Assembly (NCBI GenBank): GCA_029378245.1
Contig: JARKIF010000001.1
Coordinates: 434,001-498,000, forward strand
Origin: Roridomyces roridus
Taxonomy: Eukaryota > Basidiomycota > Agaricomycetes > Agaricales > Mycenaceae
Direction: 5' to 3'
DNA: 64,000 nucleotides
Position 1 is the stretch's first letter, and the number at the start of each line of letters is the position of its first letter. Below, piece after piece: positions 1-10,243 of this stretch. Made by a program: the position numbers and the translations under genes. Below the pieces are notes generated by a model. It saw only the letters and a list, made by a program, of their open reading frames with translations, had not been told where the DNA came from and did no database searches.

Positions 1-289
1 GCACCCCAAATTCGAATCTCGACGCCTTAAAACGCTCCGAGTCCGAGCCCAGCTGCACATTGCGCAGCTTCACTTCCACCTGTGTGGTTGCCCGCATCCA
101 CAGGCCATTGGACCACGGAAAGGGATTTCGGCGGGAAAACCGGAGGCGAGCGAAGGATCGAGGTGGAGTGTCGACATCCACGGAGTGAGTAAGACCCAGC
201 TCGGAGAGCCCATCTCGCAGGCCTCATCCCCCTTCCTCCCAAAGTGCACATCACGCCGCCCAAACGCTACAGAGTAGCATGGGGCAGGA

Positions 290-2385
290 CTAGACGAGGG
301 CAACATCGCATGCCGATCGAGATGAAATAGACACGAACACGGGCTCAGGGTTGTCCACCTCCATGTCTCAAGGTTCTTCGTAGCGTGAGTCGGGCGCCCC
401 CCAAATCCAGGCCGAATGCTGTGTTCCGGAAGCCCAGGCCGGATCGTGCGTCTCAACGAGAGGGTGAGATGGTGATTCGGAAACTGCGTCCGGGACATCG
501 TTGCTGCTTGACATGAAATGTGAGTCCGTGTATCGCCAAAAAGGAGAAGGGATACGGACGCTGGTAGTTCCTCAAAGTTTTCATCCCACTGGGGCAGCTG
601 TTCGACACAAAGGTGGCACACGCCCAGGTCTGTAGCTGCAAAAGGGTAGCCATGGCCTAGTGCCCCGCACGAAGTACATGCGACGATGGGCAGCGAGCCC
701 TGATCTGAAAAAGAGCAGAATGAGCAGGAGTATCATACAAGCGCTGCTGGTGCTTACCTACGACTTGGTGACATAACGGGCAGACTTCTTTCGGGTCTGG
801 CGAATCATGCAATACCACCACACTATCCGCCGTCCTCGTCGCAAGTGTTATTTCTTCACGAACGTAACCCGGGCAACGATGTGCGCTCAGCACGTTCGTC
901 CATGCGAGTTTGTGGATAGGCGTCCGCCTGACGTTGAGATCGCGATGAATCTGAGCAGCAACGGTAGCCAACGACTGCTGCGTCTCCATCGTTCGCCAGA
1001 CGTACTCCCGCCGGGGAGGGACTGAGGGGACTTGCTCGTCCATGTCAGCTTGTCCTTCCACGGTGGCAAAAGATTGTTCTAGAGGCGGGGACCCAGTCAC
1101 CCACGTTGGCAGGGACGAGGGATTGAAAACCACGGGCGTCCTCTCGATATCGTCGTCTGGAGCCGATTAGTGAGTAACTGACCTACGAGTATAAGAAATG
1201 GACCGACCGTGTAAAACACGATTGGCGGACTTCAGGATCTTGAAATGAGTTTAGATAACGATCGGCAGAGTATGAATGTCCTGCACCTTCTGACATAGAG
1301 CATTGAGCAATGCCCAGCCTGAATTGTCGCGATGTGTAGGTACCATCGCATTCGATGGTGGATTGATGCTGAGCAGGAATCGGTCGTTCACGTCGAGGAA
1401 TACATCAAAGTCCTTACAAAAGTCAGACCAAAGGGATCACACATAAAGGAGGGCACTCACTTCGGCACTCAGATGAATAGATGTATCCTGTACCTTGAGA
1501 TAGTTGATTCCAGACTGAGAGAAGTTTAGCAGAGGAAACGGAAAGGGCAGTGAGACGCATACGGAAAGCCCAGCGACCTATCGCACAGTGAGATGAGAGA
1601 GGATCAGGCGAACAAGCTACACACCAGCTTGAATCCCAACACGATGCTTCCGTCAAGACCATCCCTGAGAGCCCCAGCAAGAGGTACTTCCGCGGTTTTC
1701 CAATAAGCTGGCATCCGGTCAGTGGCAGGACGAGAGGATGGAGAGCGAGGACATTACCATCCTCATACGCTATGAATTGAATTGGTGAAGTCGAAGAAGA
1801 TGTCCCGTGGATCCGCAGCACATTGGGGTGGCTACAAAGATGTAGATGGTGTTCTCCCCACTGGTCTTAGATACTTACAACGATCCTTTCGACAGTGCGA
1901 CCGTCGCCTCCAAATGCTATTCGCTTCATCAGCAGATGGGGCGTATGTCCTGGAGAATTTACAGACCTCACGAGCCCTCGCCCCCGCGTTAAAGACCTTG
2001 ACTATAACAGCTCTGTCCTTGTATTGGCCTGCGTGGAAGAGATAGCCAGGGCCGCTGCTCATCTCGTGCATAAGATTGAGGTCCCTCTGTCGGATGACCT
2101 GTTTCGTTGAGACAGTCATCTCGGTGCAGCACGTCTTCACGAACCTCAAGAGCATCTTCCTCCTCCTCTCGCATCCGTTTGCGTGCCGGTTCTTCCCAAT
2201 CACCCGCGGCGTCTGCAGCCACGATTAGCATTCTCTACGCGACAAGAGATACAAGGAAACTGACCTCCAGCCCCGACCTCTTCCCGTTGTCGTTTCGCGC
2301 CGTGATAAATGTTGAGGTTGCCTTGGATGTTGTTGTACGTGCCTCCACCCAGCGTAACGCCAGTGCCGTTGGCGATGAAGGCCAT
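290..2385 (-). CDS. Cassette gene copy 1 (pseudokinase-PHD protein, tail shared with copy 3)
   Basis: Member of the local cassette family. The ATG at 2385 opens MAFIANGTGVTLGGG, the family's N-terminal motif; exon 1 ends at a GTCAGT donor near 2264. Exon 2 carries a basic EEPARKRMRE stretch (candidate NLS). The kinase-like N-lobe (about 2110-1965) keeps the GPGYLFHAG loop and the VIVKVFNAG strand with the VAIK-type lysine. The linker block PPRREYVWRTMETQQ lies at about 1030-960 and the PHD-like cysteines at about 780-600. The tail resembles that of copy 3 (VDNPEP and PSHPLVET blocks), but in the best-matching frame a TGA replaces the CAA codon of copy 3 (about 370) and the blocks are in a different order. 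The 3' end is therefore uncertain; I close the gene at a TAG at 290. Function unknown; a nuclear signalling or adaptor role is inferred. Confidence 0.6.
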
Positions 2386-2674
2386 CGGGGTGAACGGCGA
2401 GGAAGGGGAGAGGAAAGAGCTGTGTTCAAGTTCCCAGGCATAGGCTGTTGCAATCTATTCCAAAAAGTGCGGAAGGTTGCAGGTGCTGAATCGTGCGAAG
2501 ACGTCCATTGTCAACAGCATGTCAAAGACCTCTGCGAAATTCATGATCAGGCCTGAGGGTGTATCGAGTGGGGGCCGAAGTTAGGTGTTGATTAGTGTCT
2601 GTCCTGTTTCCCCACTTTCCCGATCCGGCGTTCTATGCTAATACTACCTATGTGAGTACCTGCCATACCAACAG

Positions 2675-5024
2675 CTATGAGACTGCCGCACGAGCAAGCC
2701 CCTCCCGATGCCACACCAAATCCTCCTCAGTCACCCCAAGCTCCCAATCCAGGACATCAAGAAACTCCCTTTCCACCCTCCCCACATCGCGCTTGCCAAA
2801 AACACCTGTACATAACATAACGCCCAATGCACATTCTTGAAGCTCGAATTGTGGTTGATGTACTTGTCGGCGCAGACCAGAGCACCCAAAAACACGCGCT
2901 CGAGGGCCCACTCTTCGTGCACGATGGAGAGGTGCGGGAGTGCGCGGGATACGTAGGCGAGAGCGACGAGGAGAGTGGGAGTCTTGACTTCCGCGCGCAG
3001 GAGGACGTTGGTAACGAATCCAGCGAACGTTTCGAGTATTAGGCTTCGCGCGCCAGACCAAGGGCGCCCCAATCCGGCTTCAGCTACCTCGGCTACGCGG
3101 TCGACAATGTATGATATAGCGCTGTCCCAATGGAACGACTTGTCGGATACGAACGCATCCGGATGGTAAGACCATCCAAAACTGCTTCCCGAGGAAGCCG
3201 AGCCCGTATTCGGCAGAGCGCAGAAATCGCAAATGAAGTTATCCGGTCTGCCAACACAATCGCGATGACTCCAGAAGTTGCACGATTTACACTTGACAGT
3301 GTGACGCCAACCGGCATCTGCAAGATGATGAGTTAAGCAGCAAAAAAACTAAGCTAAACTCACTTGGAAGACCACAAATGCAGCGGAAACCGTCTGTAGA
3401 GCCCTGGACTTGGTGGCAGATCGGGCACACCTCCTGGAGAGCAGGCGTATCATGAAACACCACTGCACTATCAACCGTTCTCGTCGCGAGTGTTATTTCT
3501 TCACGAACGTATCCCGGGCAACGGTGGATTGGTTGCGCGTCGATTAGAGCAAATCTGCGAATCGCCGTCCGCCTAAGGTCGAGGTCTCTATTGATCTGTG
3601 TGGCAATAGTGGCAAGCGATTGCTGTAGTTCCACCGTCCGCCACACGTACTCCCTCCGCGGCGGAATTGGACGCGAGGTTTCCTCATGAAATTGTGGAAA
3701 GACGATCGGTCGGTCGATTCTCGAGGGACTCGGACCTTGTGTCTCGACCAGCGTCCGCCGAGCTTCAGGGTTCCTTGACAGTGAACTGTCGACAGGGATC
3801 CTTTCGATGTCCTCATCTAAGCCAGTTAGATAGGGTACGCCAGGATGGAGGGCCGACTCACCATGCAATACGCGATTAGCGGATCGCAGTACCTGGACGA
3901 GGAGTCAGCGTCGAAGGAAAGGAAAGAAAAGGAGAAGACGTGCTTTTTGACACAATGCGTTGAATATTTTCCAAGCGTCGGTGCCGTCTTGTTGCAGTGA
4001 GGCGTCGGTGTCCATTGATGGATTAATGCAGAATAAAAACCGATCGTTAACATCGAGAAAGACGTCAAAGCTCTGCCGTCTTCAGACAAAGCCGCTACGG
4101 AAGAGGATGGAATGTACCTCTACTTTTGACGGTACCGCTAGACCCTGTACAGCGAGGTAGTTTATCCCAGCCTGAAGAGGATTAGCGCATCAGACAACAC
4201 CTCAGATAGGATACATACAGAGAGCCCAGCGATCTAGAATATAATGAGAAAAGAAGGCAGTGACGAATAAGTGGACACACCAGCTTGAAACCCAATACGA
4301 TGCTCTTCTCCAGATCCTCCTGGAGAGCCACGGCCAAGGGACCTTCCGCGGTCTTCCAATAAGCTGAGCCACAATGAGACATACGAGTACGATTCAGGCA
4401 AGGATCTCACCGTTCTCATACGCTATAACATGATTCAAGGAAGTCGACGAGGAGACGCCCGCAATGCGCAATACGTTGGGGTGCCTGCAGATTCGTGAGG
4501 GCGCCGTCCACATGCTCTTGATTCGCACTCACAACAATCCTCTCGAGAGCGCCACGGTCGCCTCCAGGTGCTTCGAAACGCCATTGAGCCGCAAAGAAAG
4601 AAACGCGCAGTATACCACATACCTCACGCGCATTCGCCTCTGCATTAAACACCTTCACGATGACCGCTCGACCCTTGACTTCGCCTGCATGGAGAAGGTA
4701 GCCCGGGCCACTACCTATCTCGAAGGCGAGGTTAAGATTCTTGTTTCGGATGATCTGCGTTCTTTCAATACATGAGCTCGAATGCGAAAGCTTTCACAGA
4801 CCTTCAGACCATCTTGCTCCTCCTCTCTTCTCAATCCCCGCGTTACATCCGGGGCGTCTGTAAACCACCAAATTTAGACTGTGCAATTAAAACGCCTTGT
4901 TATGAAGGAAAGACTCACCCCGTATCCGCCCCGCCGCGCCGTTGTATATAACGAGATTCCCATGGATATTGTTGAACGTTCCTTCACCCAGCGTGAATCC
5001 GCTCGCATTCGAGATGAACGCCAT
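2675..5024 (-). CDS. Cassette gene copy 2: pseudokinase-PHD fused to a cyclin box (frameshifted near its end)
   Basis: The ATG at 5024 starts MAFISNASGFTLGEG. The kinase-like N-lobe is at about 4750-4620, the VPPRREYVWRT-type linker at about 3700-3640, and the PHD second half (KCKSCNFWSHRDC, ICDFC) at 3290-3220. Without any intron or stop the same frame runs on into a PCL/Pho80-type cyclin box, with LLVALAYVSRALPHLSI, WALERVFLGALVCADKYIN and SSFKNVHWALC at about 2990-2820. At 2810-2819 the five bases ACATA are present twice. The second copy shifts the frame, so the conserved remainder of the box (GVFGKRDVGRVEREFLDVLD, about 2805-2745) is in another frame that closes with TAG at 2675, while the shifted frame stops near 2731. 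Cyclins of this class bind and activate Pho85-like CDKs; here the last part of the box would be lost unless the duplication is a sequencing error. Confidence 0.72.
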
Positions 5025-5598
5025 CTAAGTAAATGCTTAGGAAGCGTAGATGTCAGGTCTTGAGAACAGGCGCGGGCTGTGGTTGTCCATCAAGCACCAA
5101 GAGCTGTACAAGTTCCATTCGGGCTGCTATTGGGTATCCGTAGGGTGGACGAGATGCGGCGCAAAGAGCCAGTGACGCGTCTGTCGGCATGGAGGGGCAG
5201 GTAGAAGAGTGCCATCCCGACTTTTGATGCAGTGATGCGCTCCGTGTCATGAGGATTCAGCGTACGTACAACACAAGAGCCGGTAGTAGGAAGGGCAAAG
5301 GAAGGGTATAAGTATTTACGAAGGATTCGTACGGCAGTGCTACCACCCGCTCTGGATCAGTGGAATCGCACCGTCGCGGAGCGATCCAAGCCCGACCACA
5401 TTCCTGCCGCGCAGCTCCACCTCCACCGGCGGAAGAGTAATCCGACGAGAAGGCCCATGGAAGGGCTAATGAGGGGACGCCAGGGCATAAAGACCAACGA
5501 AGGACGAAAGCGGAGCGTCCACAGAGTCAAGCCCGCCCTTGTCGGAAATAAGCCCTCGCTCCCCAAGTCCATGTCAGCCACGTCAGCCAGCCCAAACG
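5025..5598. other. Intergenic: 5' flank of copy 2, 3' flank of copy 3
   Basis: No gene recognised. The part next to copy 3 resembles the 3' flank of copy 1 (about 100-280), showing that copies 1 and 3 were duplicated together with their downstream DNA. Confidence 0.4.
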
Positions 5599-7968
5599 CT
5601 ATAGACTAGCATGCGGCAACGAAGGCGGACTAAATGAGGGCAACACCGCATACCGAACCTCGGGTGTCGGGTCAAGGCTGGCAATGGCTGCATTCTCCGG
5701 GCTCCAATGCGGCGACTGAATGAGATAAGAGCCACCGATGCACGTAGTGTAAGGGACGTATGGGAATAAATTGGTTATCGGGTGTCCTGGAGGTGGGTAG
5801 GAGAAGGAACGAGGCGCAATCCACGGGGAATGGCGCGGTTCGGGGGCCCGCCAAGCCCAGTCGTAATCTTCAGTCTCAACAAGGCTTCGGGATGGTGAAT
5901 CAGGAACTGGCTCAGCAGCAAGCTCGTAGCTAACATGAAATGTAAGTTTTGTGTATCTCCAAGTTGAAGATGAAAGAGATACATACAAGGGCTCAGGGTT
6001 ATCCACCTCCATGTCTTGAGGTTCGTCGTAGTTGCCATACTGAGATGGATCCGATACATCTGTATTGGGCTCTATGAACAACGGCGGCGGGCTAGGCAGC
6101 TTTTTGACGCAAAGGTGACACAGGTCCAGGGATACGCTCGCGCCCGCAAGACAGACGTTATGGCTCAATGCACCACACATTGAACACTTGGACGTGATTA
6201 GCCAGCCCGGATCTGAAAAAGGGTATGATAAGCAAAAGTATGGGAAACAGCTACTGGCCATGGTGCTTACCCGAATCCCCGCAAACACATCGAAAGAAAT
6301 CCACCGCAGCCACGATAACAACTTGATGGCATATTGGGCACACTTCTTGCGGATCCGGCGAATCATGCGATACCACCGCACTATCCGCCGTCCTGGTCGT
6401 CAGCGTGATCTCTTCGCGAACATAACCGGGACAACGATGTGCGCTCTGCGCGTTTGTCCATGTGAGTTTGTGGATAGGCGTCCTTCTGACGTCGAGATCG
6501 CGATGAATCTGGGCAGCAACGGTAGCCAACGACTGCTGTGTCTCCATCGTTCGCCAGACGTACTCCCGCCGGGGAGGGACTGAGGGGACATCCTCGTCCA
6601 TGTCAGCTCGTTCTTCCACAGTGGCGAAGGATTGTTCTAAAGGCGTTGTTGAGGAACCTGTCACTGACGTTGGCAGGGACGAGGGATTGAAAACAACGGG
6701 CGTCCTCTCAATATCGTCGTCTGGGGCGGGTTAGTGAGTAACTGAGCTGTGATCATTGGAAAGAGACCGACCATGTAAGACACGATTAGCGGACCTGAAG
6801 ACCTTGAAAAGAGTTCAGATAACGAGCAGAAGGCCATGAAAGACCCGCACCTTCTGACAGAGAGCATTGAGTAAGACCCAGCCTGAATTGTCGCGGTGTG
6901 TGGGTACCATCGCATTCGATGGTGGATTGATGCTGAGCAGGAATCGATCGTTCACGTCGAGGAATACATCAAAGTCCTTCCGAAAGTCAGACCAAAGGGA
7001 TCACACGCAAAGGAGGGCACTCACTTCGGCCCTCAGGACAATAGATGTATCCTGTACGTTGAGATAGTTGATTCCAGACTGAGAGAAGTTTAGCAGAGGG
7101 AACGGAAAGGGCAGTGAGACGCATACGGAAAGCCCAGCGACCTATCGCAGAGTGAGATGGAGAGGATCAGGCGACCAAGCTACGCACCAGCTTAAATCCC
7201 AACACGATGCTTCTGTCAAGACCATCCCTGAGAGCCCCAGCAAGAGGTCCTTCCGCGGTTTTCCAATAAGCTGACAATACGATCATTCTCAGAACAAGCA
7301 CGGACAGTAAGGGCATTACCATCTTCATACGTTATGAATTGACTTGAAGAAGTCGGGGAGGAGGACCCTCGAATCCGCAGCACATTGGGGTGCCTGGAGA
7401 GATGTAGATGGCGTTCCTCCCACTTGGCTGGTATACTCACAGCAGCCCTTTCGAGAGTGCGACCGTTGCCTCCAGGTGCTATATTGGGTTTATCAGCAGA
7501 TGAAGACGTGTGCACTGGAGAATTCACACACCTCACGAGCCCTCGCCCCCGCGTTGAAGACCTTGACTATAACAGCTCTGTCCTTGTATTCGCCTGCGTG
7601 GAAGAGGTAGCCAGGGCCGCTGCACATCTCGTGGATGAGATTGAGGTCCCGGTGTCGGATGATCTGCCCCATTCGCTCAGACGGTGCATATATATGTGCT
7701 GCGAGTCTTCACGAACCTCAAGCCCATCTTCCTCATCCTCTCGCATCCGTTTGCGAGCTGGTTCTCTCCAGTCAAGCTGGTCCGTATTATCTGGAGCCAG
7801 CATGATTCAGCGTCCTCTTCCTTGACAATAGATACGAGGAAACTCGCCCCCATGCCCGACCTGTTCTCGTTGTCGTTTCGCGCCTTGGTAGATGTTAAGG
7901 TTGCCTTGGATGTTGGTGTACGTGCCGCCACCCAGCGTGACGCCAGTACCGTTCGCGATGAAAGCCAT
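5599..7968 (-). CDS. Cassette gene copy 3 (pseudokinase-PHD with Pro/Tyr-rich tail)
   Basis: The ATG at 7968 starts MAFIANGTGVTLGGGTYTN, closest to copy 1. The exon 1 donor appears to be GC (GCGAGT) where copy 1 has GT. Exon 2 holds EPARKRMREDEEDG, and an intron of about 48 nt (GTGAAG...CAG, branch-like CTGAGC) precedes the kinase-like exon, which reads IIRHRDLNLIHEM and VIVKVFNAGARAREV. The linker block VPPRREYVWRTMETQQ lies at about 6580-6530. The PHD-like finger (CPLC, CVCG, then CSMC, H, C, CHLC) ends at 6108. It is less canonical than in other copies because the Trp before the His is absent. The tail of about 165 residues is rich in Pro, Ser and Tyr and matches no domain I recognise. It is open to the TAG at 5599, so copy 3 looks intact where copy 1 looks damaged. 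Confidence 0.65.
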
Positions 7969-8576
7969 CTGGGTGAACACTGAATGGTGAAAAGGGGAGA
8001 GGAAAGAGCTGCGTTCCCAGGCATAGGCTGTTGCAATCTATCCCGAAACGGTTGTACGTCATGTGTAGGTCCCGGGTGCGGAACGAGACCGTGGACCGTA
8101 TACCTAGTTCCGCGCGTTTTGAACTTTCGACGAACCTCGCAAATCATCGGAGGACAGCGAATCACGATTTCGGTCTCGACTGGCAGAAAACCGCGTCAGA
8201 TCATCGAAAAGATGTACACTTACAATCGTTTGCGGTCAAGGAGCGCGCTCTGGCAACCTCAAGACAAATCGTTGGGGCCAGTGCATTTGGCAATGGAAGG
8301 GAGTCGAAGACGACTCACTCTTCCGAAGAGTGACCAGATTGATGGCGCCAAACATTGACAAGCCTGCCATCCACCTTGAGCTTGCCTGCTTGAGCTTTGA
8401 AAATTGAATGGATTCACGGTGGGTTTGAATACTGCTCCCTTTCTCAGGGGCACTTGCTCATCTTTCACAGACCTTCCTGCGACGCTCTCTGCTCTCTGCA
8501 TTGTGTCTCAACTGTGCCGCTATCGAGCCCTTTCCCCGAGCTTTATTCCAACGGCGTGCCTTCAAACTCTCAGCAT
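7969..8576. other. Intergenic between copy 3 and the F-box gene
   Basis: Divergent intergenic region holding the 5' flanks of the minus-strand copy 3 and the plus-strand F-box gene. Open frames exist on both strands but none has recognisable content. The long frame that opens upstream of the F-box gene starts at a TTG, not an ATG. Confidence 0.4.
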
Positions 8577-9893
8577 ATGATCATCTCCGAGTCTATCCGA
8601 AGAGCCAAACAGGATCTCCTCCGCGTCGAGGCCGAAATTGCGACCTTGAAAGCGCAACGCGCAGAGCTGAAGAGATTTATCAGTGTCCATACGGGTATGG
8701 TATCAGCAATGCGTCGATTCCCGAACGAGATTTTGGCGGAGATATTCTCTCGCTGCGTAGACCCCGACGCTGCGTTCGACCCCCTTGGTAACGAAGTCTG
8801 GATTTTGGCGCGGGTTTGCCAACGATGGCGTGCGGTCGCAAGCGATACTCCAGAACTCTGGCGTAACTTTGTACTCAAGGGGACAGGGGGTAACCTAACG
8901 CTGTCTTTGAAGATCCAGCTGGACCGGGCGCGTTCTGCGCCGCTCTCCATTTGTTTCTGGGCTCCGTGGACACTCGATGTCATGGATATCTTCCTCGATG
9001 TTCCGGCTCAGTGGGTAGACGTCCAATTGAGCCACACGGCGGTGTCCAACCGTTTCTTGAGCCAGGATTCCCATTTCCCCCGCCTCAGAAGACTAGAAAT
9101 CACCGGTTACTGGTCTCCCTTGTTGGAGGGAAGAACCAGCACCAAAGTTGACATGGTTGATTCACTCCCCGCTCTGGAAGATCTGTCTTTGGATCTCCAT
9201 CGACAACCATTCCCTCGACAATTGCTACTTCCATGGTCGCAGCTCGGCACATGTACCCTGCGGCAACTCCGTACATTGGATATCCTCTGGATACTTTCCC
9301 TTGTGTCGCAAGACACCCACGTTTCTCTTCTCGACTTCGATTCCGGACCCGATTTTGTCGCCAGGGAGTCTCCAATCCGCTCGGTGGAGATTGGTGGCAG
9401 CAGCAGTGCTTATACGCAAAACATGTTGAGCGCAATGATTTTGCCAAACCTCGAGAAGCTCGAAATTGGTTGGGCTGGAGGCCCTGATATTTCCCCGGGG
9501 GTTATTTCTCTCTTGAACAGATCAGGCTGCCATCTGAAGCACCTACGCTTGTCACAAGGAGGCTAACTTCCATTGTTATGCAACACCATGGAGTCGCTGT
9601 ATGCTCACGACATTGTGCGTCTGGACGTCCCCGACGTTCCGAGCTTCACTGGCATGCACATCCCTGTTTTACTCGCAATGCTTTCGGAGAATGGGGGGCT
9701 TGTCCCGCATCTTCGAACTTTGACTATTCGGGGAGATTCGGGGGATATCGACGCCTTGAATGTCTTGGAATTGCTTGTTGATCGGAAACCCACCATCCGT
9801 AGGCTTTCGTTCAAGCTTTGGGGGTGGGACTTTCCCGAGAGGGCAAGGGATTCGATGGATAGTGGATTGGAAGTGGTGGTCCTTGACGGTTGA
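8577..9893 (+). CDS. F-box protein, Agaricales type, with an in-frame stop
   Basis: The ATG at 8577 starts a helical, coiled-coil-like segment (LRVEAEIATLKAQRAELKRF) followed by the F-box core (FPNEILAEIFSRCVDP, then WILARVCQRWRAVASDTPEL and W). This order, a short coiled coil then an F-box then weak leucine-rich repeats, is typical of the very large Agaricomycete F-box family, which recruits substrates to SCF ubiquitin ligases through Skp1. Downstream, LRR-like leucine periodicity continues (FPRLRRLEITGY, LPALEDLSLDL, LPNLEKLEIGW, HLRTLTIRGD). A TAA at 9564-9566 interrupts the frame, yet LRR-like coding continues in the same frame to TGA at 9891-9893. Either the gene carries a nonsense mutation or a small intron covers the stop: CTAAC at 9562 fits a branch site, but no good GT donor precedes it. 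Confidence 0.75.
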
Positions 9894-10243
9894 ACAAGCA
9901 GGTAAGTAAGCGAAGTTCCTTTGCCAACTTGAATTCAACAAGAGGTCACTCTTCTCACTCCAGTGATCCCGAGTAATTTGGAGGTCGAAAGTAACTGTAC
10001 CACTGTATTAGAATATCCTCAGAGGTGGTTTGTGGGTTATGTGCATTTCTTGACTTCTGTAGATTCCACTTGCATACACCCGCCACTCCCTTTGCCCACC
10101 CCATGGCTCGCAACTTGCTCGGGCTACTCTGGTCGCAATAAATTATAATAGTTCCTCTCCCGGAACTCCTCGCAACAAGTCCTGGCTGCGATTAGCCGTA
10201 GATGAAATGATATTAGCACAACCAGTCAAACATTTACAACGAT
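9894..10243. other. Convergent 3' intergenic region
   Basis: Lies between the 3' ends of the F-box gene and the paladin-like gene. I see no gene here. Confidence 0.4.

Noticed and set aside
2812..2824. An 11-nt GT...AG intron that would restore the cyclin frame
   Set aside because: Far below the roughly 45-60 nt of the other introns here; a 5-bp tandem duplication explains the shift more simply.
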